Of a stretch of 64,000 nucleotides of DNA, positions 50,939-59,407 are shown piece by piece; the first letter of the stretch is position 1, and each line of letters starts with the position of its first letter. The notes under the pieces are model-generated. The model searched no databases. It saw nothing but the letters and a program-made list of their open reading frames with translations, and was not told the DNA's origin. Where the stretch lies: assembly GCF_012940005.1 (NCBI RefSeq), contig NZ_SPMX01000060.1, positions 1 to 64,000 of the forward strand, read 5' to 3'. A program made the translations under genes and the position numbers. The stretch is from Candidatus Accumulibacter contiguus (GTDB lineage Bacteria > Pseudomonadota > Gammaproteobacteria > Burkholderiales > Rhodocyclaceae).

Positions 50939-51699
50939 GCGTGCTCATCGGCAAGGATCCCGAACTCGCGCTGGTGCACGGCTGGGGGCTCGGCAGCGCC
51001 GTCTGGCAGCCGCTGCTCGTGTCCTTGTCGCGATCCTGCCGGGTGCACCCCGTCGATCTCCCCGGCTACGGCCAGTCACCGGCCAGCGATGCAGATTTCA
51101 CCGAGACGGCACGGAGCCTGATCGATGCGCTCCCTGATTCGGTGATCCTCTGTGGCTGGTCACTCGGTGCCATGCTGGCCATGCGCGCCGCCCTGCTCGC
51201 ACCGCAACGCGTCGCCGGCCTGGTGCTGGTCGGCGCCAGCGCCAGTTTCGTCCAGCGCGGCAACTGGCAGCAGGCGCAGGCACCGGAATTGCTCGACAGC
51301 TTCTCGGAGAATATCCGGCAGCAACCGGAACAGACCCTGCAGCGTTTCGTCGGGCTGCTGAACCAGGGCGACGAGCAGGCGCGGGCGCTTGGCCGCACGC
51401 TGCGCGCCGGCCTGCGCGCCGGCCGACTGCCTGACCCGGAAACGCTGCGCCGCGGCCTCGACTGGCTTCGGGACCTCGACCTGCGTTTGCTACTGCCGAA
51501 GATTGCGACACCGAGCCTGCTCATCCATGGTGACCAGGACACGCTCAACCCGCTCGCGGCGGCGAAGTCCATGGCGAAAGCGATGCCGAACGCCCGCCTG
51601 GAGGTGTTCGCCGGCGCCGCACACGCACCCTTCCTTGCCGATCCCGATCGCTTCGTAGCCCTGCTGGACGATTTCTGCCATGCCCGAACCGCCTCCTAG
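50935..51699 (+). CDS. bioH: pimeloyl-ACP methyl ester carboxylesterase
   Basis: An alpha/beta hydrolase that removes the methyl ester made by BioC from pimeloyl-ACP. The 254-residue protein has the nucleophile elbow ILCGWSLGAMLAMRA, the Asp in LIHGDQDTLNPLAAA and the His in GAAHAPFLADP. Having bioH inside the bio operon, just before bioC, supports the BioC-BioH route to pimelate. It overlaps bioF by 4 nt and bioC by 20 nt. Confidence 0.93.
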   Translation: MSVLIGKDPELALVHGWGLGSAVWQPLLVSLSRSCRVHPVDLPGYGQSPASDADFTETARSLIDALPDSVILCGWSLGAMLAMRAALLAPQRVAGLVLVGASASFVQRGNWQQAQAPELLDSFSENIRQQPEQTLQRFVGLLNQGDEQARALGRTLRAGLRAGRLPDPETLRRGLDWLRDLDLRLLLPKIATPSLLIHGDQDTLNPLAAAKSMAKAMPNARLEVFAGAAHAPFLADPDRFVALLDDFCHARTAS

Positions 51700-52450
51700 G
51701 CAGCGTGTCCGCGAATCCTTCGATCGCGCCGCAGCCTCCTATGACGATGCTGCAGTGCTGCAGCGACAGGTCTGCGAATCGCTGCTGGCAGGTTTTACAC
51801 CGACTCCGGAACCGACCAGCATCCTCGACGCCGGCTGCGGTACCGGCTACGGCGCCCGCCTGTTGCGCAACCGCTGGCCAGATGCGACGATTACCGCGGT
51901 AGACTTCGCGCCAGCGATGCTGGCCCGGGCACGCCAGGACGCCGACCTTTGCCTTGCTGCCGACATCGAGGCCCTGCCCTGCCAGGCGGACTGTTATACG
52001 ACCTGGTGGTCGAACCTGACCGTGCAGTGGTGCGCTGTCGGCCCCGTTTTCCGGGAAGCGCGGCGCGTCCTTCGCCCAGGTGGACAACTGGCGCTGAGTA
52101 CGCTCGGTCCCGGCACCTTCGACGAACTGCGCGTGGCCTTCAGCGGCATCGACCGCCACCGCCACACCCTTACTTTCAGCGAACCAGCGACGATCGAAGC
52201 AGCGCTGGCGGGTGCCGGCTTCTGCGAAATCCGCCTGCACCGCGAGACCATCAGCCTGCACTACCCCGACCTGAAAACCCTGTTGCGTGCGGTCAAGGAC
52301 ATCGGCGCCAACTCGGTCGGCGAAGGTGCGCGCAGCGGCCTGCTCGGGCGTGCCGCCTGGCAGCGGGTACAGACCGCCTACGAAGCGCACCGCACGGCGG
52401 CCGGTCTGCCGGCACGTTACGACGTGATTCTTGCCTACGCCAGAAAATGA
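51680..52450 (+). CDS. bioC: malonyl-ACP O-methyltransferase
   Basis: A SAM-dependent methyltransferase that primes pimelate synthesis by masking malonyl-ACP as a methyl ester. The 256-residue protein has the SAM-binding motif ILDAGCGTGYGARLLRNRWP, motif post I ITAVDFAPAMLARARQD, and REARRVLRPGGQLALSTLGP. The 20-nt overlap with bioH and 4-nt overlap with bioD give one translational unit. Confidence 0.94.
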   Translation: MPEPPPRQRVRESFDRAAASYDDAAVLQRQVCESLLAGFTPTPEPTSILDAGCGTGYGARLLRNRWPDATITAVDFAPAMLARARQDADLCLAADIEALPCQADCYTTWWSNLTVQWCAVGPVFREARRVLRPGGQLALSTLGPGTFDELRVAFSGIDRHRHTLTFSEPATIEAALAGAGFCEIRLHRETISLHYPDLKTLLRAVKDIGANSVGEGARSGLLGRAAWQRVQTAYEAHRTAAGLPARYDVILAYARK

Positions 52451-53139
52451 CAGACCCACGCGGCTGGTTCATCACCGGCACCGATACCGAGATCGGCAAG
52501 ACTTTTGTCGCCTGCGCGCTGCTGCACGCCTGCCGTCAGGCCGGGCTGAGCGCAGTGGCGATGAAGCCGGTCGCCGCCGGTCTCGATGAGCAGGGTCGCA
52601 ACGAGGACGTCGAACGCCTGCTCGCGGCTTCGTCGATCGAGCCCGCACGTTCGCTGGTCAATCCCTACGGATTCGGCGCTGCGATCGCGCCGCACATCGC
52701 CGCCGCAGAGGAAGGCCGTTGCATCGAGCTGCCGCACATCGCCGCGTCTTTTGCTAAGCTGCAGACCCTCGCCGACGTGGTTCTCGTCGAGGGGGTCGGC
52801 GGTTTCCGTGTGCCGCTCGGCACCGACTGCGACACCGCCGATCTGGCGGTCATGCTTCGCTTGCCGGTGATTCTCGTCGTCGGCATGCGCCTCGGGTGCA
52901 TCAACCATGCGCTGCTGACCCAGCAGGCGATCGCTGCCTGCGCTCTGCCGCTGGCTGGCTGGGTGGCCAACCGCATCGATCCGGCGATGTCCCATTTCAG
53001 CGAGAACCTGGCGGCACTGCAACAACGGCTGGCAGCGCCGCTGCTCGGCGTCGTCGCACATGGCACGACACCCGCAGAAGCCGCGCGCAGTCTGCGGTTA
53101 CCGGCTATGGGACTGCCTTTGCCGCCATCGCCGGTCTAA
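52447..53139 (+). CDS. bioD: dethiobiotin synthetase
   Basis: Carboxylates DAPA with ATP to form the ureido ring of dethiobiotin. The 230-residue protein has the P-loop TGTDTEIGKTFVACALLHAC, the KPVAAGLDEQG substrate loop and VVLVEGVGGFRVPLGTDCDT. It ends with TAA at 53137-53139, which is also the first triplet of a full dispersed repeat copy. bioB is not in the window. Confidence 0.95.
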   Translation: MTDPRGWFITGTDTEIGKTFVACALLHACRQAGLSAVAMKPVAAGLDEQGRNEDVERLLAASSIEPARSLVNPYGFGAAIAPHIAAAEEGRCIELPHIAASFAKLQTLADVVLVEGVGGFRVPLGTDCDTADLAVMLRLPVILVVGMRLGCINHALLTQQAIAACALPLAGWVANRIDPAMSHFSENLAALQQRLAAPLLGVVAHGTTPAEAARSLRLPAMGLPLPPSPV

Positions 53140-53264
53140 CGGTCATGACTTTTCCAGGCACCCCCGATCATGAAAATCATGACCGTTTCCCTCTCCCCCC
53201 GACCCCTCCCCCGCAAGTGGAGAGGGGAGTTTCGTGAGTTGCTGACGCGACTTTCACATTAAAG
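53137..53264 (+). repeat. dispersed palindromic repeat, full copy 4
   Basis: The copy begins at the bioD TAA, exactly as copy 1 begins at the yajC TAA. It has the same hairpin (GGTCATGACTTT, with one substitution in the right arm), the C/T-rich middle and the tail ending CGCGACTTTCACATTAA. The middle is less symmetric than in copy 1. Overall identity to 7569-7694 is high by eye across about 126 nt. It lies between the convergent bioD and thiolase genes. Confidence 0.85.
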
Positions 53265-53273
53265 ACCGGGCAC

Positions 53274-53307
53274 GTAGGTCGGGTTAGCGCAGCGTAACCC
53301 GACCTAC
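53274..53307. repeat. perfect 13-bp inverted repeat GTAGGTCGGGTTA/TAACCCGACCTAC
   Basis: The two 13-nt arms flank GCGCAGCG, giving a hairpin that can form on either strand. It belongs by look to the GGGTTAGCGCAGCGTAACCC intergenic repeat class found in many proteobacteria. It sits 9 nt after the dispersed repeat and 14 nt before the thiolase stop, so it could terminate both convergent genes. Confidence 0.8.
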
Positions 53308-53321
53308 TCAGAAAGCGAAGA

Positions 53322-54503
53322 TCAGGTGCGTTCGAAAATCACCGCAATGCCCTGCCCGCCACCGATGCACATGGTGACCAGCGCATACTTGCCGCCGATA
53401 CGTTGCAATTCGTAGATCGCTTTCGTCGCGATGAAAGCGCCCGAGCAGCCGACCGGGTGGCCGAGGGCGATTGCCCCACCATTCGGATTGGTTTTCACCG
53501 GGTCGAGGCCGAGCCCCTTGTTGACCGCAATGGCTTGCGCGGCAAAGGCTTCGTTGGACTCGATGACGTCCATCTGATCGAGCGTCAGGCCGGCCTTCTT
53601 GAGCACCGCTTTTGTCGCCGGGATCGGACCTTCGCCCATGAGTTCGTTCGGCACACCGGCAACGGCGTAGGCAACGAGACGGGCAATCGGCTTCTGACCA
53701 GCACTGGCGGCGACGTCGGCAGCGGTGAGCACCATAAAGGCGGCACCGTCATTGATTCCGGAGGCATTGCCGGCGGTCACTGTCCCGTCCTTGCTGAAAG
53801 CGGGTTTCATCTTGGCCAGGGTTTCGATCGTCGTCGCCGGTTTGACATGTTCATCGGTATCGAACACGACATCGCCCTTGCGGGTTTTCATGACGATCGG
53901 AACGATCTGCGACTTGAAGCGGCCCTCGGCGATGGCAGCGGCAGCACGGCGATGCGACTCGGCGGACAAGGCGTCCTGCTCTTCACGGCTGATATGCCAC
54001 TTGCTGGCGAGATTCTCTGCAGTGACGCCCATGTGACCCGCACCGAACGGGTCGTTGAGCGTGGCGACCATCATGTCGATGGCCTTGGTGTCGCCCATGC
54101 GGGCACCACTGCGCATCGCCGTCAACATGTAGGAACCACGTGACATGACTTCGACACCACCGCCGATACCATAGTCGGCGTCGCCGAGCATGATGTTCTG
54201 GGCAGTCGTCACGATGCCCTGCAGGCCCGATGCGCACAGACGGTTGACGGCCATGGCCACCGAATCCATCGACAAACCAGCCTGGATCGAGGCGACGCGG
54301 GCCACATAGGCAAAGCGCGAATCGGTCGGAATGCAATTGCCGACCGTCACGTAAGTGATTTGCTGCGGATCGACACCGGAACGGGCGATCGACTCCTTCA
54401 TCACGGTGCCGGCCAGCTCATGCGGCTCCATATTGGCGAGCGAACCACCGAAGGTGCCAATGGCTGAACGGACCGCGCTTAGTACAACTACTTCTCTGCT
54501 CAT
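53322..54503 (-). CDS. acetyl-CoA C-acetyltransferase (PhaA/BktB-type beta-ketothiolase)
   Basis: Condenses two acetyl-CoA to acetoacetyl-CoA, the entry step of polyhydroxyalkanoate synthesis, or works in reverse in fatty acid breakdown. The 393-residue protein has the acylation Cys in NRLCASGLQGI, the His in GGAIALGHPVGCSGA and the second Cys in VTMCIGGGQGIAVIF. AGGAG precedes ATG 54503 at a normal distance. No phaB or phaC is nearby, so the role in PHA is inferred from family and the presumed host. Confidence 0.9.
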   Translation of the reverse strand: MSREVVVLSAVRSAIGTFGGSLANMEPHELAGTVMKESIARSGVDPQQITYVTVGNCIPTDSRFAYVARVASIQAGLSMDSVAMAVNRLCASGLQGIVTTAQNIMLGDADYGIGGGVEVMSRGSYMLTAMRSGARMGDTKAIDMMVATLNDPFGAGHMGVTAENLASKWHISREEQDALSAESHRRAAAAIAEGRFKSQIVPIVMKTRKGDVVFDTDEHVKPATTIETLAKMKPAFSKDGTVTAGNASGINDGAAFMVLTAADVAASAGQKPIARLVAYAVAGVPNELMGEGPIPATKAVLKKAGLTLDQMDVIESNEAFAAQAIAVNKGLGLDPVKTNPNGGAIALGHPVGCSGAFIATKAIYELQRIGGKYALVTMCIGGGQGIAVIFERT

Positions 54504-54735
54504 GAAGAAACTCCTGTAAATAATCGATCAACCGCCTACCAGACTGGCAAGCCTCATCAAAAACAAGCACCGCAGCAGCGCACGCCAGACATCACGAAAT
54601 CCGCAGCAGCAAGCCGCGCCGGCAGCCAGTCAATGATAGCAAAGGTTCGCCGTGCAAAGCTTCTGAAATTGCCCTCTTCGGAAATCACTCCCGCGTCGCT
54701 CCGCGCATGCGAAGCGCCAGCCGAATGTCAGTATA

Positions 54736-55215
54736 ATGGCGGAAATGGATCTGTCGTCAGTCTTCAGCAAAACTCCCAAAGGCATCGAGGAGATCTCTAC
54801 CCGCGCGAGCCACCTCCCTTTTCGCATGCGCGCCATGTTGATCATGGTCGATGGGCAGCGTACCGGAAACCAGTTGCTGGCCTTTGGCGCCTCCGTCACC
54901 GAGGGCGCACAGCAACTGGCTGCCCTGCTGGATGGCGGGTTCGTGCAGGTACAGGCGCTGGGGAGCAAAGCAGCCGTTCGGCGACCACCACCACCAGCCG
55001 ACGAGGACATCAGCCTCGCCAAAAGCTACACCGTCCGATCTTTGCAGGAATTGCTGGGTTCGCAGGCAGGCACACTGATCGCCGAGATCGAGCAGGCAGA
55101 GACCGCCGACGATCTCCGCAAGAAGGTCGGAAAACTCCGTGCAGCGCTGCGCGCTGCACCCGACCAGAACAAGGCGAAGCAGTTTCTGGTGAAACTCGCG
55201 CTGGTGCTCGATTGA
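54736..55215 (+). CDS. hypothetical protein, possible winged-helix fold
   Basis: The 159-residue protein begins MAEMDLSSVFSKTPKGIEEI. It has ASHLPFRMRAMLIMVDGQRT followed by alternating helix-strand segments suggestive of a winged helix, then an acidic-basic C-terminal helix pair (AGTLIAEIEQAETADDLRKK). A perfect TATAAT at 54732-54737 overlaps the first ATG, so a transcript from it would start near the second Met at 54745; the protein may begin there. Function unknown. It converges on the Nudix gene, whose stop codon lies directly after its own. Confidence 0.6.
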   Translation: MAEMDLSSVFSKTPKGIEEISTRASHLPFRMRAMLIMVDGQRTGNQLLAFGASVTEGAQQLAALLDGGFVQVQALGSKAAVRRPPPPADEDISLAKSYTVRSLQELLGSQAGTLIAEIEQAETADDLRKKVGKLRAALRAAPDQNKAKQFLVKLALVLD

Positions 55216-55869
55216 TCACCCCTTGGCAAGTGCCCTCCAGAGGGACAGAATGATCCCTGCTGTCGCTCCCCAGATGAAGTACTCTCGGTATGGTATCGCG
55301 GTGTAGTGACGAAGCCTGCCGCGGTAGTGGAGCGAATGCTGCTGGTGGTTGGCGGAATCCAGCAGAAAAGCCAGCGGCACCTCGAATGCCTCGGCCACCT
55401 CGAACGCGTCGAGCTGCAACTCGAAGGGCGGGTTCACCAGAGCCACCACCGGGGTGACCCGAAAGCCGGTACTGGTGAGGTATTCCGGCAGGTAGCCGGC
55501 GACTTCGACATGCTCGGCGGCCAGACCGATCTCCTCGGCTGCCTCGCGCAAGGCCGTATGCGCCGGCGAAGTGTCCGTCGGCTCGCGCCGCCCGCCCGGG
55601 AAACTGATCTGCCCGGGATGATCCTTCAGATGCGCGGTGCGCTGCGTCAGCAATACCGTCGGCCCAGCGATGCGTCGAACGATCGGGAAGAGCACGGCGG
55701 CCGGCAGCAATTCCTCATCACCGACACCGTCTTCGAGCACCATCGTCGCCAGCGCAGGCTCGCGGTGCAGAACCTGGCGTACTCGGTCGAGGTCCACGAC
55801 GCCGCTGCCGGCTGTTGACCCGAACGCTGACCCGATCGCAGGCTCGAGCAGGGCCTCAGGTACGGACAC
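55216..55869 (-). CDS. Nudix hydrolase, coenzyme A diphosphatase-like
   Basis: The NudL-type family cleaves CoA and oxidised CoA to phosphopantetheine and adenosine bisphosphate. The 217-residue protein has the CoA-ase signature LLTQRTAHLKDHPGQISFPG followed by the Nudix box G RREPTDTSPAHTALREAAEEIGL. I chose GTG 55869 because GAGAAGGAAG lies 4-13 nt upstream and the longer open frame has no family similarity. It overlaps the end of the upstream gene by 14 nt. Confidence 0.85.
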   Translation of the reverse strand: MSVPEALLEPAIGSAFGSTAGSGVVDLDRVRQVLHREPALATMVLEDGVGDEELLPAAVLFPIVRRIAGPTVLLTQRTAHLKDHPGQISFPGGRREPTDTSPAHTALREAAEEIGLAAEHVEVAGYLPEYLTSTGFRVTPVVALVNPPFELQLDAFEVAEAFEVPLAFLLDSANHQQHSLHYRGRLRHYTAIPYREYFIWGATAGIILSLWRALAKG

Positions 55870-56116
55870 GCACTTCCTTCTCGATCTCGGCACGCACCGC
55901 GGCCAGCGCGTCGCGCAAGGTTTCTTCGGGCAGGGCATTGAGCGAGCTCGAAACCAGATTCGCGGACTTGATGGCTCCCTGCGGCAGCAGACTGCTGTCC
56001 AGAGAGGCGACCAGTGCGGCAGTTGCACCGACGACCTGCAGTAGCCTCTGCCGCTCGCCCATCAAGAGTTCGAGTTCGTGGCCCAACATCGATACTTTTT
56101 CGTCGCGGTGAGGCAT
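55856..56116 (-). CDS. hypothetical 86-residue protein
   Basis: A small helical protein (MPHRDEKVSMLGHELELLMG; ATAALVASLDSSLLPQGAIK; RDALAAVRAEIEKEVRVRT). I do not recognise a family. Its end overlaps the Nudix gene by 14 nt and its start lies 12 nt after the aspartic protease stop, so it is probably co-transcribed with both. Function unknown. Confidence 0.5.
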   Translation of the reverse strand: MPHRDEKVSMLGHELELLMGERQRLLQVVGATAALVASLDSSLLPQGAIKSANLVSSSLNALPEETLRDALAAVRAEIEKEVRVRT

Positions 56117-56128
56117 ATTCGACTTCTC

Positions 56129-56833
56129 CTAGTAGCGCTTCCTGAGAGTCATGGTCTGACCATCGCGCTGCATTTCCATCCGGTTCAGGAAACTCATGCC
56201 CAGCAGGGCAAACGGCAGATCCTGCTGATGCACCAGGGCATCGACATTATTCAGGACAATCTCGCCAACCCGTACCGTATCCAGCTTGACATGAATCACC
56301 GACGCCGGGCCATTGGCCGTATTGGTGATCCCCCGCTGTCCTTTGCTGGCGTCAATCCCGATGCGCCGCGCATCGCCGGCACCGAGCGAGATCATTGTGG
56401 CACCGGTATCCACAAGAAAGCGAATGGTCGTTCCGTTGATGTTTCCCGTGGTCAGAAAGTGGCCACTGCCGTCAGCCGTCAAGACCGCCTTGCCACCCCC
56501 ATCGCCCGAGGGTTGCGACGCGACGTTCTGCCCAACCCGCAGGATACGCTTCTTTCCGTCGATCTCGATAGTGGCGGTGTCATTATCGACCGAAAGCACC
56601 TTGACGCCTTCGTCGGTTTTCGCGCCGACGGCCACGGTTCGCGGCGCCCCACCATTGATGGTCAGCAAAGCCTTTCCTGGAAAGACACCGGCCAGCCCGA
56701 CGTCAGCCGCCAGTGCAGGCCAGTAGAGCGTGCACAATGACAGGCAGAGTATCTGCCGAATCGCCGTCCAGCCGCAACGCCAGCGGCCACCCCGGCGAAT
56801 GCAGTGCTCGACCATAACGTACTCTGCAGGCAA
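56129..56833 (-). CDS. retropepsin-like aspartic protease, TIGR02281 family
   Basis: The 234-residue protein has an N-terminal hydrophobic export segment (ILCLSLCTLYWPALA), a small beta-rich domain, and the retroviral-type aspartic protease motif RFLVDTGATMISLGAGDARR with the second conserved region LLGMSFLNRMEM. This clan AA group works as single-domain, probably dimeric, periplasmic or membrane-linked proteases. The start could also be ATG 56815 (MVEHCIRRGG). Substrate unknown. Confidence 0.8.
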   Translation of the reverse strand: MPAEYVMVEHCIRRGGRWRCGWTAIRQILCLSLCTLYWPALAADVGLAGVFPGKALLTINGGAPRTVAVGAKTDEGVKVLSVDNDTATIEIDGKKRILRVGQNVASQPSGDGGGKAVLTADGSGHFLTTGNINGTTIRFLVDTGATMISLGAGDARRIGIDASKGQRGITNTANGPASVIHVKLDTVRVGEIVLNNVDALVHQQDLPFALLGMSFLNRMEMQRDGQTMTLRKRY

Positions 56834-56844
56834 GCCTGGCGGAA

Positions 56845-57288
56845 TCAGCGGTAAACGAGCACCGGAATCTTCGAGTGCGTCAGCACCTTGTTGGTTTCGC
56901 TGCCGAGCAACAGGGCGGTGATACCGCGACGACCATGCGAGGCCATGAAAATCAGGTCGCAGCCGGCTTCGGTCGCAGCGTCGATGATCGCCTGATAGGG
57001 AACGTCACTGGTCAGCGACAGCTTGGCGACCTGGACACCCTCGGCCGCGCCGAGTTCGACGACGAAATCCAGCGTCTGCTGGGCTTGTTGCTCAGCAAGT
57101 TCGGCAAACTTCTCGGGCGTCGTCGGGTCGATCAGCGCCCCTTCACCATAATAAGTGACCGGGTATTCCGGTTTGGCGAAGAACGCCGTAATGCGCGCGC
57201 CAGTCTCCTTGGCGAAGGAAATTGCCCGACGGGCAGTGTCTTGGGAAAGCTCGGAGCCGTCGGTAGGGACAAGGATGTGTTTGAACAT
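56845..57288 (-). CDS. universal stress protein
   Basis: A 147-residue UspA-domain protein with MFKHILVPTDGSELS and the ATP-binding loop MASHGRRGITALLLGSETNK (G-x2-G-x9-G-S). Related proteins respond to oxygen limitation or starvation. It is divergent from the hemerythrin operon. The FNR-type site between them is correctly spaced only for hemerythrin: for usp the predicted start would fall inside the gene. Confidence 0.92.
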   Translation of the reverse strand: MFKHILVPTDGSELSQDTARRAISFAKETGARITAFFAKPEYPVTYYGEGALIDPTTPEKFAELAEQQAQQTLDFVVELGAAEGVQVAKLSLTSDVPYQAIIDAATEAGCDLIFMASHGRRGITALLLGSETNKVLTHSKIPVLVYR

Positions 57289-57318
57289 GGCATTTCCTCC
57301 ACAGAGAATTCATTTTAG

Positions 57319-57360
57319 TTGATATTGGTCATGGTTGGCGGCAAGCATCCGCCAGACAAT
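57319..57360 (+). promoter_or_regulatory. candidate FNR-type promoter of the hemerythrin operon
   Basis: TTGATattgGTCAT at 57319-57332 matches 8 of 10 bases of the FNR box TTGATnnnnATCAA. GACAAT at 57355-57360 fits a minus-10 element, 22 nt after the box. The predicted start near 57367 puts the box centre at -41.5. The hemN promoter has the same spacing. Confidence 0.5.
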
Positions 57361-57388
57361 GATAGTGTTAATTCAGCGAGGTTTCTGC

Positions 57389-57850
57389 ATGCACACGATC
57401 ACGAATTTCATGGCCAACGATCATCGCTCTTGTGACCATCTGATGGTCGCGGTCGAGCAGGCTGTCGCCAGCGGCGACTGGGAACTGGCGAGGACCGGAT
57501 TCGGTCGTTTTCAGGAGGCGATGCAGGATCATTTCGCGGCCGAAGAATCGCTCCTCTTTCCGCTCTTTGAACAGAGCACCGGCATGTACCGGGGGCCTAC
57601 GCAGGTGATGCGCGGCGAGCATGCGCAGATGCGACAATTGCTCGCCGCCGCCGCAGCGGCGCTGGCCGAGCAGGACGCAGACGATTATACTGGCACTGCC
57701 GAAACGCTGTTGATCATGATGCAGCAACATAACCTCAAGGAAGAGAACGTGCTTTATCCGATGTGTGATCAACATCTGGCCGATCAGGTCGAAGCCTTGC
57801 TGCCGGAACTGCAGAAGCAGCTCACCGGATCCGAAAAAGTCCCGACATGA
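57389..57850 (+). CDS. hemerythrin-like HHE domain protein
   Basis: A 153-residue all-helical diiron protein of the hemerythrin/HHE family. The ligand pattern is visible as NDHRSCDHLMV, DHFAAEESLLFPLFE, EHAQMRQLLAAA and QHNLKEENVLYPMCDQH. Members bind oxygen, NO or act in iron-sulfur repair. I chose ATG 57389 (MHTITNFMANDHRSCDHLMV) because GAGG at 57378-57381 is 7 nt upstream. It overlaps the DUF2249 gene by 4 nt. Confidence 0.88.
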   Translation: MHTITNFMANDHRSCDHLMVAVEQAVASGDWELARTGFGRFQEAMQDHFAAEESLLFPLFEQSTGMYRGPTQVMRGEHAQMRQLLAAAAAALAEQDADDYTGTAETLLIMMQQHNLKEENVLYPMCDQHLADQVEALLPELQKQLTGSEKVPT

Positions 57851-58080
57851 CCAGGATCGATGCCGACATCGTCATCGACGCGCGCGGCCTCGAACCGCCC
57901 GAGCCGATGCTGCGCAGCATGGAAGCGCTCGATCAACTGGGCACCACCCAGAAACTCCTGGTGCTGCTCCCCCGCGAACCTTACCCGCTCTACCGGGCGC
58001 TCGAGATCAATGGCTTCTCCTGGCAGACGGCGTACCGGCCTGACGGCACGGTGGAAGTCCTGATCCAGCATAAACCATAA
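57847..58080 (+). CDS. DUF2249 (TusA-like fold) protein
   Basis: A 77-residue protein with the DUF2249 pattern VIDARGLEPPEPMLRSMEAL and GFSWQTAYRPDGTVEVLI. DUF2249 domains are often fused to or next to hemerythrins and NnrS-like proteins, and may take part in sulfur or NO-related chemistry. ATG 57847 overlaps the hemerythrin stop by 4 nt, so translation is likely coupled. The next gene begins 7 nt after its stop. Confidence 0.8.
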   Translation: MTRIDADIVIDARGLEPPEPMLRSMEALDQLGTTQKLLVLLPREPYPLYRALEINGFSWQTAYRPDGTVEVLIQHKP

Positions 58081-58087
58081 ATATTCA

Positions 58088-59407
58088 ATGCAGGCGCTGC
58101 TGTCGTTTGACCAGGCGCCGCCGTTTGCCGCACCGTTCCGCTTTTTTCTCACTGCTCCGCTGTTCGCCCTGCTCGCCGGCATGCTTCTGTTGTGGAGCGG
58201 GCCGGAACTGTGGGCCTCGCGCTGGACACCCGCAGCGCTGGCACTGACGCATCTGATCAGCGCCGGATTCATGCTGCAGGTGATGCTCGGGGCGATGATC
58301 CAGATTCTGCCGGTAGTGGCCGGAGCGAACATCGCGCAACCGCTGCTGCTGGCGACCCTGGTGCATGTCGCGCTCACCTCGGGTGCGCTGCTGCTGGCCG
58401 CAGGCTTTCTGACTTCCGAGCCACTTGCATTCCGCCTGGCGGCGCTGCTGCTGGGCAGCGGCGTGGCACTCTTCCTTGGCGCCGCTGGCCATGCTCTGTA
58501 CGGGGTGGCATCGAGCAATCCCACCATTCGCGGCATGAAAATGGCATTACCCGGTCTGGGCATGACCGTCGGCCTCGGAATGCTGCTGGCAATGGCGCTC
58601 GCCGGATCGTTGACCGTGCCGCTGCTGCAATTGACGTCGATTCACCTTGCCTGGGGCTTCGTCGGCTGGAGCGTCCTCTTGCTGGCGAGCGTCGCCTTCG
58701 TGGTCGTACCGATGTTCCAGATCACGCCGCCCTATCCGGCCTGGTTCACGGGCCGCTTCGCCGGCTCCCTGCTGGCGCTGTTGTGCCTGTGGAGTATCGC
58801 TGCGGGCGCTGGCTGGGAATGGCCGGCAGCGCTGCTGGCAGACGCAGTGCTGCTGACAGTTGCCGCACTGGCGGTGCTGACGCTGCAACTCCAGAGCCGC
58901 AGCAAGCGCACCCGCTTCGACGCGACCCAGCATTACTGGCGACTGGCGATGCGGTGCACGCTGGCCAGCTGCGTGCTGTCGCTGGCGGCAAACCATCTGC
59001 CGGTACTCGCCGAGGAGCAGGAATGGTCGCTGCTCTGCGGTGTGCTGGCACTGTTTGGCGGTGGCCTGTCGGTGATGATCGGCATGCTCTACAAGATCGT
59101 TCCTTTTCTGGTCTGGTTGCACCTGCAGAATCTGGGCGGTGGACGGGTGCTGGCACCGAACATGAACAAGGTGATCGCCGCGCGTCAGATCGACCGGCAG
59201 ATGTACGCCCACTTCCTGGCGCTGGCCTTGCTGCTGGCCACCGCGTTCTGGCCCGGGTACTTCAGTTATCCGGCCGGACTCGCGCTGCTGCTCGCCAACG
59301 CCTGGCTGCTGCGCAACCTGCTGACCGCCCGTGCGTGTTATCGGCAGCAGCGCTTGAAGATCGCCATCCGAGCTGCGTCCACGCCCGCCGAGCAAGGCCC
59401 TCGATGA
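58088..59407 (+). CDS. multi-pass membrane protein, NnrS / haem-copper oxidase subunit I-like
   Basis: A 439-residue protein with about 12 transmembrane helices. Conserved His and helix patterns (ALALTHLISAGFMLQVML GAMIQILPVVAG; LQLTSIHLAWGFVGWSVLLL; GMLYKIVPFLVWLHLQ) resemble the NnrS family and subunit I of cbb3-type oxidases, which may bind haem and copper. Such proteins are linked to NO tolerance. It is part of the hemerythrin operon. The next gene starts within its stop codon (ATGA). Confidence 0.7.
   Translation: MQALLSFDQAPPFAAPFRFFLTAPLFALLAGMLLLWSGPELWASRWTPAALALTHLISAGFMLQVMLGAMIQILPVVAGANIAQPLLLATLVHVALTSGALLLAAGFLTSEPLAFRLAALLLGSGVALFLGAAGHALYGVASSNPTIRGMKMALPGLGMTVGLGMLLAMALAGSLTVPLLQLTSIHLAWGFVGWSVLLLASVAFVVVPMFQITPPYPAWFTGRFAGSLLALLCLWSIAAGAGWEWPAALLADAVLLTVAALAVLTLQLQSRSKRTRFDATQHYWRLAMRCTLASCVLSLAANHLPVLAEEQEWSLLCGVLALFGGGLSVMIGMLYKIVPFLVWLHLQNLGGGRVLAPNMNKVIAARQIDRQMYAHFLALALLLATAFWPGYFSYPAGLALLLANAWLLRNLLTARACYRQQRLKIAIRAASTPAEQGPR

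Noticed and set aside
57319-57332. FNR site controlling the universal stress protein gene
   Set aside because: With the usual -41.5 spacing the transcript would start inside the usp gene; the geometry fits only the hemerythrin operon.
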